In this document: positions 11,131-21,009 of the stretch, piece by piece
Numbering within the stretch: the stretch's first letter is position 1
Layout: each line of letters opens with the position of its first letter
From: Phallusia fumigata
Taxonomy: Eukaryota; Chordata; Ascidiacea; Phlebobranchia; Ascidiidae
Reading direction: 5' to 3'
Assembly (NCBI GenBank): GCA_008931825.1
Contig: QXVZ01031824.1
Coordinates: 1-35,700, forward strand
DNA: 35,700 bases
Position numbers and translations under genes: made by a program
Notes under the pieces: model-generated
What the model saw: only the letters and a program-made list of their open reading frames with translations
Database searches by the model: none
What the model was told of the DNA's origin: nothing

Positions 11131-12296
11131 TTGCGTTGGGGGGGGGTTGGCCATTTACCGCTTGTATTCATCATTTTTTTTCCTGCTCCTGTGAAACTGT
11201 GACAAAAAACGTATTAGTTAAGTGTGTCTATAAAAGCTTAACAAGCTATCACCTACTGCTCATTTAAATTATTTGTCAGATTTCTAATGGGTTCGTAATC
11301 CTTTTATTACTCGGCTCATAAAGTCGACACTGTAGCTATTACAAATCATACAAATCAAATGTTCGCTTATTTTTTCAAATAGAAAAATGGTTGATATGTG
11401 TTGTGTTGCAGGTCGTAAACCCGTAAACAGATGTGGATGAGTGAAACGATTATTCCGAGGCCCACTGCAGTTACCCACAAAAGCTTTCCAAGGGATGAAA
11501 ATTATGAGGAAAATGCATAACTTTCCTGTTTTTTTGTCGTTTGCCATTTGCTTGCAAATGTTAAATTAGGTCTCTTCGGTTTGCAGTGACGTTACACATA
11601 TAATTACGTTCTTGCAGAGGTCAAATATGTTAAAACAAGGGATTAACCTTTTGCAAACATTCTCAAGAGCACAAGACAAGCGCTGTCTTTTAGCTACATT
11701 TCTTCACCAGACATGCTTTTTGTTGTTTACTGTGCCACCTGTAGTTTTGCAATACGCTACTGCTGGTACACTTCACAGAGGTTAACTACCTGTGTATTAA
11801 CAAGTACACGACAAGTTGTTTTATTCTTTTATTGCGTATTCGTATTCTCTTCGATATAAACGAGACTCCGTACTTCTTAGGCCATCGGTAATCATCTTGC
11901 CTTGACGAGTTTTATTAGTGCCACTGTTGTGTTCTTTTACCGTTGTGCCCTATGTATGTTTTTTCCTAAAGTGTTTTTACAAGTGAGATTTTGGCAATCG
12001 TTTTCTCTGTTTCTGTGCAATGTTTTACCAAATCGGCCGTGTTCTTTTCCTCGTGAGCAAAACTTGCAATACTGTAGCGTCACCAGTAAAATGTATTTGA
12101 CTTGCAAATATTTGTTTTGTATCTTGTTAGAATAAAACAGGTTTGCCCTTCAAATATACTCCACAGCTCTGGCAGGGAGTTTTCGTGGTTCAATGTAAAA
12201 TATTTCACCACATCATCACATGGTAATGTGTCGATTTATCTCTTTTCGTAGTCGTTGTACATTAAGATCTACCTCCATTAAAAGGCATTTTACAGC

Positions 12297-12400
12297 AAGG
12301 TTCGGCAACCCTTGAACGCAGTGTACCAGTTTCCAAATTATTTGTTAAGGACTTCTGCCAGTTTACAAATTATATGTTGAGGACTTCGCGTGCCATGTTA
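12297..12400. repeat. Dispersed repeat, copy 1 (hAT-like end)
   Basis: TTCGGCAACCCTTGAACGCA and the following GTGTACCAGTTT closely match 26171-26250. The stretch is internally duplicated (CCAGTTTxCAAATTAT, then TTGAGGACTTC). The leading GGTTCGGCAACC is typical of hAT-type ends. No coding potential. Confidence 0.45.
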
Positions 12401-12857
12401 ATTACGTCTCTGCTTGAAAACGAAAGGTCGCAAAACTTGGCTAATATAATGTATTGGAAGATGAATCCATGAATTACCTGAAGAGCCACAAATATGCCCC
12501 TCGCTGCGGTTGCCAATCACTGCTTTGCAGGTCAGATTACGAATGGTTTCTGCGTTAGATCCAACGTAAAAAGAACAGGACAAAAGTAGTCGCCTGTTTC
12601 ACGAATGAAGTGCAGAATTTATTTTTTGGTTGTGCTAAATTTGTCGTAATGGCATAAATTGACTCCTGTGCCTCCACGAAGGTGATATCTGAAGTTCTAA
12701 ATTTGGGTTGTTGAAAAACTGCCAAATACAACTCTACCAGCAATGATATTAAAAATCCCTCTCATGTTGTTAGTTGGCCGAGCGAAAGATCGTTGTTTTG
12801 TGCTTGTTAAACAAACTAAATCGTTACCAAACGATAGAAATCTTAACCTTGTTTTTT

Positions 12858-12995
12858 GCTCCGGTGCGACGCTAGTGACAAACATACATCCCAAGGAAAA
12901 GTCATTTGGCGGGAGTATTGCGAAGTAAAGCGAAATCTGTTGTTTTTGCGCGTGATTGTGAAACGTTTGTTGCGCTTGTACGTTTTCTTGTAAAA
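12858..12995 (+). promoter_or_regulatory. RPA1 promoter and 5' UTR with E2F-like site
   Basis: Block ending at the RPA1 ATG, with TGCTCCGGTGCGACG, an E2F-like TTTGGCGGGA at 12905-12914, and GCGCGTGATTGTGAAACG. It shares extended similarity with 4690-4818 and 6098-6235. RPA genes are known E2F targets; use of this site is inference. Confidence 0.65.
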
Positions 12996-15900
12996 ATGGC
13001 AGTGGAATTAACACAAGGAGCAATTGCGGTAAGTAACGCTGATTTAGGGCTGGTTAAATAAAATAAAGAAAAGCGTTTATGTTTACTAGTGTCATGGTTT
13101 GTGTGCCATTCCTGTTTCTGTGCCATCAGTGAAATGTTTCATTTGTATGATTATGCGTTTATATGGTCAGAAACGAAATTTAATACAATACGATACAATA
13201 CAATATATTGAACCATTGAGTACAAAGGCTATAAACTGTAAACTACTGTATGCAGAATATGTGGAGAAGATATTTTAATACACCAACAATGTATTTTTGT
13301 TTCAAACCCATATTTTTTTAAACATCATACACGTTTTAACATGTTTTTGTAGGCTCTAATGAATGGGCAACAGCCAGATCAACCCATATTACAATGCCTG
13401 GGCACAAAATCAATTTCTGGGACTGGTGTGCCGAGGATAAGAATTGTTTTGTCTGATGGTGTTCACTCTTTTGCAAGTAAACACTTAGTTTTAATGTCAC
13501 CAAAGCTTAGTCAGTGGTGATTTGTTCAACTAAAACCATTGTGTTAATTTGACTGTAATTGACACTTGACTATAAATCTTGTTACAGTTGCAGCATTGTC
13601 GAATTTGTTGCACACTTTGTGTGATTAAAGTATTTAATTTTGTGTCAAAAGTATTTCAGACCACCTCATAATTTGAAAATGTGTTTCAAAATAAGCAAAA
13701 CTAAAAAGAAGTTTTAAACAAAAGCAAACGGAATAAAGGGCTTTTATCTGTTAAAAAGATTTTATGTTTTTTATTTCAAAAATTAGCAGAACTTTAAACC
13801 ATAAAATGAAAGAATTTTTTTCCGAAGCTTCAATGTTGGCATCGCAGCTGAATAAATTGGTGACAGATGGTGATCTTGAGCAGCACACAGTGTTTCGCCT
13901 TAAGCAATATCAGTCTTCTGTCTTGCAAGCATCAAAGTAAGGACGACCCTGTTACTGTTTTAGATTTCATTTTGTAGCACACATGTTATAAAATTTGTTT
14001 TGATTTTGTAGAAGGATTGTGATTTGCCTTGATATCGAGATACTCCAAACTGCAGAGGAAGCTGGTGGAAAAATAGGCGAACCTATTCCACTTAGTGTTG
14101 CACAACAGGGTAAGTGAATTAAAAAATTTGCTTGTAAAACTTTGCTGCAATTGGCTCCACAGTTTTTATAAAGATTGCAGAATCGATGCATCTATTCTGA
14201 AATCATACAAAGTCACCTAATGGTGTGTTTAGCAAGCTGCAGTTCTGTTAGGCCCACATTTGTAAAAAACACTCATAATATTGTTTTGAACTTTACAAAA
14301 TTTTACAAACGAACACTGGATGAATCACTTGTTTGTGTGGGCTAACATGCTAAATTGCAGTCACCTTGTTAAAGGTCAAAGTTAATTTACAGGCCCAAAT
14401 ATGCATAGGATCCTACACCATGAATGCTTTAATGCTGAACAAAATAATTTTGGTTACATACAACTGTCATGTCAGCAAGGTGTTTTCATTCCTATTGTTT
14501 ATGTTGTTTATTCCTTATTTTGAAAAAATGTAATTATTGCAAGCCACCATACATAAGCATTCAATCAATGCTAGAAATGTTATGTCAGGGATCAATTTCA
14601 GTTTTGCTGTGTTTGCTTTACCTGTGTGCTCTGTAACTGCTAAATGTTTCAATTTATTGGTAATATTTGACATATATTATTGCAGCTGCAGGAGCCAATG
14701 GCGGCTTGCCCAATGCATCTAAGCCAGGCAATGAAAATGTAAAACCAAGCGGACCAAATCGAATCCCACCTTCTTCCATGTACAGCCCAAAACCTACCGG
14801 TAAAATGCCGTTTGGAAAAGACCAAGTACCAACGACACCAGGAGGAACACAGACCAGAGTGATGCCTATCGGTTCATTGACACCGTATCAAAACAAGTGG
14901 TTATGTTGATAATTGTACTGTTATGCTTTTGTTACTGTTATGCTAGCTGAGTCAAATCTGTCTTAAAGACTGTTGTTAAAATCAGGGTTGATTTTGAATC
15001 AGAGTCGGATTCTTATAAATAAGAGGAGATGGAGTCTTGAGTTTTTTTTATTCAACTTTGACTCCTAAAGGCCAATTAAATCTTTGTAGCCAGTTCTTCA
15101 TAATCAAGCGATGTTGCAAAATTTTGTTTTTGATCAAAAGTTTTGGCAACGCTTTTAGGTCGTTTTTCATCAAGTTTTCTTCTATTTTGTCCAAAAGTCC
15201 ACTTTTTCAGCCTTTATTGACCGAACTGATGAATTTTACTCTGACCCATGAAAGAATACCAAGAGTCTGATATGGGAGTTAGAGTCCACATGATAGTAAT
15301 ACTGGGAGTCAGAAGTCAGGAGTCGGCATCCTAGTAATATTAGTTGTCTGGAGTCGGAGTTGGCATTCCAGAAATACTAGGACTCAGAGTCGGTGTTGGA
15401 CATAATACCTCCGACAATGCAATCCTGGTTAAAATTCTATTATTTTTGGCAAAAACTACATTTTTGAACAAATATTGCAATCTTTATCTTTAGTTAACCC
15501 ACTGTCTATTTTTTAGATGGTCAATAAAAGCAAGAGTGTCACAAAAAGGAACAATGCGCGAATGGAAAAACTCTCGAGGTGAAGGAAAACTTTTCAGTTT
15601 CACTGTTTTGGATGATAGCGGGGATATTCGCATCACTTGCTTTAAGGAGGAGGCCGACAAGTTCTATGACATAGTGGAAGTTGGAAAGGTAAATGCATTA
15701 ATTTTCACTGATTAAACCTTGAATGCCCTATTTGAGGAAATGCTACCTTTTTTACTTCAATGGTTTGGTTCAATAACAACAAAGTACACTGAAACATTAT
15801 TAAACTACCAACCCAACAAATGCAAGTTTTTTGACAACCAGTTTAGCATGGACCTTTTGTTTTAGGTGTTTTTCATATCCAATGCCACCCTAAAACCTGC

Positions 15901-18763
15901 AAATGCCCAATACAACAACACAACGCACGATTATGAAATGACTCTGCGACGAGATTCTACTGTTACGCTCTGTGATAAAGATGAAGGAAAGATGGTGCCG
16001 AAGATTCAATACAAGTTTGTAAACATTTCAAAGTTGGAACAAAACATTAGTGGACTAGTTGGTAAGTAAAGGGGGGAAAAGATGTTTTTTTGTGACCATG
16101 TATCTGACATCGACCAAAATGATAGCTTTGCTCAGCACTTCGTTAACACTTTGTGGCTAGTATGCATTTTTACAATGTTATGATATACAAAACGTTTTTT
16201 GTGTACTGCGCAGTGTTGATATGTGTTGTAGACTTTTTTGAAGACAACAATTTAAAGTTTTCACAAAAATTTGAAGACAACAATTTAAAGTTTTTACAAA
16301 AATTTGAAGACAACTAATTTTCTGGGCTAGTTTGTACAAACATAATATTTTCAGTTACCCTGTGAAAACTTTAAATCCTGTATGAACAGCTTCTACAGAA
16401 AGTATAAAAGTCAGTAAAATTTTGTGCAGATGTGATAGGAATTGTAAAATCAGTGGAGGATCTCAACTCAGTAATGATAAAAAGTCAAAATCGAGAAGCA
16501 AAAGTTCGAAAGTTCAACCTTGTTGATCAATCGGGCAGCGAAATCACAGTCACTTTGTGGGGTGTTGATGTAAGTAATACCTTGCAGCCCACATTTTCTG
16601 TTGTTGCTATTGTTAACTAAACAGGGCTTAATCTTTTTGTTTTTGCTAACGCTAACCGAGGTGAGGCAAAAACATTGGTGTAAAACAAACATTGTTTGCT
16701 TAAACACAAATATATTTTTTATTTCAGGCTGAGAAATTTGACGGAAAAGAACATCCAGTTGTTGCAATGAAAGGAGCTAAAGTGTCAGATTTTAACAATT
16801 GCTCACTGTCGGCGATGGGATCAACAACAATTAGCATGAATCCTGACATACCAGAGGCCTATCAACTTAAGCAGTGGTGAGTGGCATCATATTTGTAAAT
16901 TTAGTCAATCTTTTCATTATTGACTAATGTCTTCATTAACTTTTACATTTACTTAGGTTCGAGTCTGGTGGAAGCACTCAGGCAACACAAAGTCTCACAA
17001 CCAGTTCCGGTGCAGGAAGTGGAACTAGTAAGTTAACTTTTTTATTATTAGGCTAGAAAAATAAAAAACCTTTTCGGTGAAGCTCATGGCCTGGCACCTT
17101 TTGCATTAACGATTGTTTAATGTTAAGTTTTATTGTCAAGCCTCGTACACTTTTGTCAGATGTTTATCAAATTGGAGGTGCCAAACATGCTGCATTTAAT
17201 GGTAAATGGCAAATGAACTAATGTGACATCATATGTTTGTGATTTGCAAATAAACTAATCATACCAAGCCATGCTGGTATTGCCGTAGGTTGCTCAGTTA
17301 TGGACTGAACAGAACACAATTTTTTAATACATCAGTAGATTGCAACTAGAATTGTGAATTTTTACTGGTTTGTTTTAATATTGACTTTGTGGGTTGGGCA
17401 TTCGGAAAGCTGTTGCCAGTTTGCTCGAAGGATTATCCTTGATAATTTGCTTGATTTATTTAAGGCAGTGCAAATTGGAAAACACTTGCCGATATCAAAT
17501 CTGAAAACCTTGGAATGAAAGATAAACCGGATTACATCACTGCTAAAGTTACTGTGTTGTATTGCAAAAAGGAGAATGTTCTGTATAAGGTATACTTGTT
17601 AAGTTCTGCTGTTACAAGTATGAAATTAGTAAAGAGGAGCAATGGGCTCACCCTAGAAAAGTACTGTGTTATCTTAACAGTTTGTGAAAATTTTGTTTTT
17701 TTTGCATTTATTTACAAAAAAATTTGTTATATTTAGGCATGTCCGAACGAGAATTGCAATAAAAAGGTTATTGACTTGGAACAGGGCAAATACAGATGCG
17801 AAAAATGTAATCTAGAAACTGATCAATTCAAATTCCGGCTTATATTAAACGTAAGTACAACACACAAATTTTTGCATTGCCGTTACAGCTTTATCCAAAG
17901 CTTCTGTATATCCTGCACTGATGTAACCAGAATTTGGATTTTATCGTTATCTAACTGCAGATGCACGTTGCGGATGAATACGAGAGCACGTGGGTCACGT
18001 GTTTCCAGGAGCAAGGTGAGATTTTGATCGGAATGTCGGCACAGGACTTAGGCGAACTTCAACAGACTGACGAAAACGCGTTCGAGAACGCACTCAAGCG
18101 TTTCGACTTCCAGTCCTACTTCATGAAGCTTCGTGTCAAGATGGATCGGTTTAACGTGAGTATTGGGTCATTGAAGACTTTATCTGCTGCCACGACTGCA
18201 GAAACAGGATGACGTCACAATCCGTTTGTTGGTGACGTCGCGTGTTGCTTGCTCGTTTTTCATTGTAGGTTCCGCTACCAAACTGCCTGTGGCGCAGATT
18301 GAGGTTTGTGGATGTCGTCGCTATATTTATTTAGATAATCAAGTTGTTAGTAGTGAGGCGTGAAGATTTTAGTCAGATACAAATTTTTTTAGCTAAACAG
18401 AAACAGTCGCAACTCAGTCTTAGTATTTCGAGGTAAAGTCATGTAGAAAATGGAGACACCAAGACAAAGATAAGCAAAAGGTATGCCCCAAAACTTTTAA
18501 GGTAACCCAGCACACATACCAGGTGAGGCTGTTATCTGCTGTGGTGTACTGCTCGAAGCTGGCTCCCCAACCCGCTCCGAGCGTGCCCAGTGGGTATTGC
18601 GGAGCACGATAATCACCGAAATGCAGAAACTAAATTGTGTGTCGTGTGTTAACTGTAGGATGAAGATCGAACCAGGGTGACGGTTGTAAACGTTTCTCCA
18701 ATCAGCAACGTGGATTACATCAAGAAGTTACAAGCAGATATTCAGAAGCTGCAAGTTGAATAA
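12996..18763 (+). CDS. RPA1: Replication protein A 70 kDa DNA-binding subunit (RPA1)
   Basis: Large subunit of the nuclear RPA heterotrimer, which coats single-stranded DNA in replication, repair and checkpoint signalling. Exons: 12996-13028, 13353-13476, 13828-13936, 14012-14109, 14686-14896, 15517-15688, 15866-16061, 16430-16569, 16728-16876, 16957-17027, 17465-17589, 17737-17850, 17961-18155, 18659-18763; 613 aa, close to the usual 616. Domains: RPA70N about 1-121 ([11 protein letters not shown] keeps both groove arginines), flexible linker to about 180, DBD-A about 180-290 ([11 protein letters not shown]), DBD-B about 300-415 (stacking Trp in TLWGVDAEKFDG, Phe in AKVSDF), DBD-C about 435-610. 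The Cys4 zinc ribbon is C478, C483, C497 and C500. [13 protein letters not shown] and [13 protein letters not shown] are near-universal RPA1 motifs. All phases agree. Intron 5 uses donor 14897. Confidence 0.96.
15001..15410. repeat. Degenerate GAGTCGG-type repeat in RPA1 intron 5
   Basis: Many imperfect copies of GGAGTCGG, GAGTCAG and CTGGAGTCGGAGTTGG lie in the intron before the DBD-A exon, some followed by AGTAATA or AAATACTAGG. It looks like an eroded simple or dispersed repeat. Confidence 0.55.
16240..16314. repeat. 33-bp tandem repeat in RPA1 intron 7
   Basis: The unit starting GAAGACAACAATTTAAAG occurs at 16240 and 16273 with one change, and its first nine bases occur again at 16306. 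About 2.3 copies; non-coding. Confidence 0.9.
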
Positions 18764-19140
18764 ACATCTGTTTTCGACATTTCTCATTTTTCGCTCCATT
18801 ACCGAGTTGTTTTCGTTTATGCTCCGCAGCACCATCTCGCGGTGTACCGTTCAGTTTTTTTGTCGGAGCTGAGAAAGACCTTTATACAAAACACCACCTG
18901 AATCTTTTAAAGACCATGTCTAAGTTTCTAGGAAACTTTCATCATGCAGAATCGTATTTTGCATCGGTAAATTCGACTTTGTTAGTCATTTATTTGACCA
19001 CAAGTTCCATTGCTTTTATGTTAGACCTCTTCATTCAGTAGCGTTGTTCCTTTGGCAAAAAGTGATGTACTTTCCTGGCCTGTAAATCTGTTTTTCTTTC
19101 CTATTGTGTCTGGCCAATTTGCCGGAGTAGCACGTCTGTA

Positions 19141-19146
19141 AATAAA
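19141..19146 (+). terminator. Candidate polyadenylation signal of RPA1
   Basis: AATAAA 378 bases after the RPA1 stop codon, the first good hexamer downstream on this strand. Confidence 0.4.
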
Positions 19147-19524
19147 ATTCCTTAAACCGTCCCGGGAAGGCTAATTCAAGACAAGCCCTGAATTGGTGAA
19201 ACAACACCAGTATGTTTGTAAATCGGGCTCTGAAGTAGCAAAGGGCTGCATAGCAAAACAAAAATTGCTCTCTTTTCAGACTCATTTGTTGAGATCATCT
19301 CTAAAGACCTTCTATTCGATGTATGCTTTGGCTTTGCTGTCAGCTTATGGTTCGGACCGTGTTTTTTGCTCTGAAATGTAACGTTACTCTGGTAGATTTT
19401 GACACCACTCTATACTGTTTGTTGTCAGTTTAACACTTTCTAAAAAATACACTACGTCATTAGGACGTCATGAAATTTTATCACACCTTTGGCAAGGATG
19501 GCGGTACAGCACATTTTGCATTAG

Positions 19525-19729
19525 GCGTATCACGTACCTCGTTACAAGGGTCGTACCGTACCTTTTGATGATTTTTACTGCGTACAGTACCAACGTACTG
19601 CCATTCTTGGTCTAGGATAGCAAAACGGTACGGTATGTATTGAGGTGTGCGTACCTTGTTGCGAAGGGCGTACCATACTTTTTGACGATGCTTGCTGCGT
19701 GTCGTAGGGTGCCGTACTGCAATCCGTGG
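19525..19729. repeat. Diverged tandem duplication, period about 118 bp
   Basis: Positions 19525-19610 and 19643-19729 share the order CGTACC, GTT(A/G)C(A/G)A(A)GGG, CGTACC, TTTTGA(T/C)GAT, TGCGT, CGTACTGC and TTGG/GTGG. The match is imperfect and rich in GTAC. The SINE-like insertion sits at its right edge. Confidence 0.55.
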
Positions 19730-19739
19730 CCACTGGTTT

Positions 19740-19847
19740 TTTTTTCACGGGGTTCGAACCCGGGACGATCCCGAGGATGAATCCCGATCGGTTTTTTATT
19801 TCTGTATATGGGTCGAGCGCCTCAGCCCATTCGACCAAGCGCTCGCC
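19740..19847 (-). mobile_element. tRNA-derived SINE-like insertion with 16-bp target-site duplication
   Basis: Read on the minus strand, the element has an A-box TGGTCGAATGG (19837-19827) and a B-box GGTTCGAACCC (19760-19750), and ends in a short A run at 19748-19740. The direct repeat CCGTGGCCACTGGTTT flanks it perfectly at 19724-19739 and 19848-19863. The A-to-B spacing is long, as in Ser/Leu-type tRNAs with a variable arm, but a cloverleaf is not clean. It has no reverse transcriptase, so mobilisation would need a LINE partner. Confidence 0.75.
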
Positions 19848-20714
19848 CCGTGGCCACTGGTTTGGTGGATGCCAGTGAGTTCTGGAAAATGCTGCCATCC
19901 ATGTCGGTCAAGAGATGAATCTTCGGCATGTCAAAACACTCGACCGTTTATTCCGTTAGTCACTTTGTTGGTTTATTAGGATTTCAGCATGAGAATAATT
20001 TCCATTATTTAATTGCAATTAACAGCATATTAAAATTGAATGGTATAGAAAGCGATACCCTTAATTAGCAATAATGTTGACGCAAAAGTAATAACACAAA
20101 ATCGAAATGTCATTGACTGGTGTAGGTAGTGTTTAGCTATTTCTTGTATCTCTTGGCTAATAACGTTATGGCTTGGCTGGGCGCTATGAGGTGAGTGCGG
20201 GTTACCGTAGACTTACGAAATAAACTTTTCCATGCTGAACGCTCCTCAGTTCTTGGCGCGAAAATTTTACACGAGGTGCGGAATTTCCGCAGTAAAACGT
20301 GGATCTTGGTGGACCTCAGTTTGATGATATTCTTCTTTTCCATGCAACGACAAACAGTGCCGAATACTGATGGATAAAGCGGTTAGGAACACGTAGACGC
20401 CGGGAGACAAATCCTACAGGCATTGTTTCAAACAAAAATCCTTCACACGTAGCGAATAAGAAACTATATAGCGCTCACCTGGGATGTCTCAAAACAGCTG
20501 CTTTGCAGACTAAGTTCGTTTGGATTCTTGCCACGCAACGACTTGTGCGGATTTGTGCAAATTCTGTTTAGCGATGTGACATATCAAACTTGTCCGTTTA
20601 AAACCGATTTTAAAGCATTTTTTGTGCGTTGAGTTAATGAAAACTCTTTTACTGTGTTTTTTGGGCATTTAGAATTTGTTACTTTTGGAGCGTGAAATGA
20701 ATCACGAAACAAAC

Positions 20715-20720
20715 TTTATT
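20715..20720 (-). terminator. Candidate polyadenylation signal of metalloproteinase gene A
   Basis: TTTATT on the plus strand, AATAAA on the minus strand, 290 bases after the stop codon. Confidence 0.35.
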
Positions 20721-21009
20721 GGGACCTGTTGTTGGCATATTGGCCAATAGACAAAATTTAATGTACCAACAACACTATAAAACGAAATTTAAGGTCCAGT
20801 TGAAAATATTAAACAACCAATTTGAGGCCAAATTACCAAAACTCAACAACGATATTGAGGTCAAAGCACATTTGAACTTGTAGTGTTGACTTCTGGACCA
20901 ACAAATCCCCAAAATAAAGTCGTGTTTAGAAATTCAACAAGCGTTTTTTTTCGAAAATTGCATTTGAACAAGTTTTAAATGGTAGAATTGAAAGCAAACC
21001 CAAAACATT

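Larger units (their letters stand above)
10988..12857. other. Region between the RPA70N-repeat gene and RPA1
   Basis: Contains a vestigial linker-type acceptor at 11411, transposon-like remnants near 11070 and 12297, and otherwise AT-rich DNA. No confident exon is visible. Short minus-strand reading frames between 12398 and 12743 match nothing I recognise. Confidence 0.5.
18764..21009. other. Convergent intergenic region between RPA1 and metalloproteinase gene A
   Basis: Holds the RPA1 3' UTR, a tandem duplication at 19525-19729, the SINE-like insertion at 19740-19847, and the 3' flank of the minus-strand metalloproteinase gene. I see nothing coding in the rest. Confidence 0.5.

Noticed and set aside
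11284..11547. 87-codon minus-strand frame
   Set aside because: It overlaps the vestigial linker-intron end on the other strand and matches no family.
12398..12743. Minus-strand frames divergent from RPA1, including a Cys-containing stretch
   Set aside because: No recognisable domain, and the two frames cannot be joined convincingly. Equivalent sequence is not seen beside the other promoter copies.
16240..16314. Short regularly spaced direct repeats
   Set aside because: Head-to-tail units with no spacers, inside a eukaryotic intron: not a CRISPR array.
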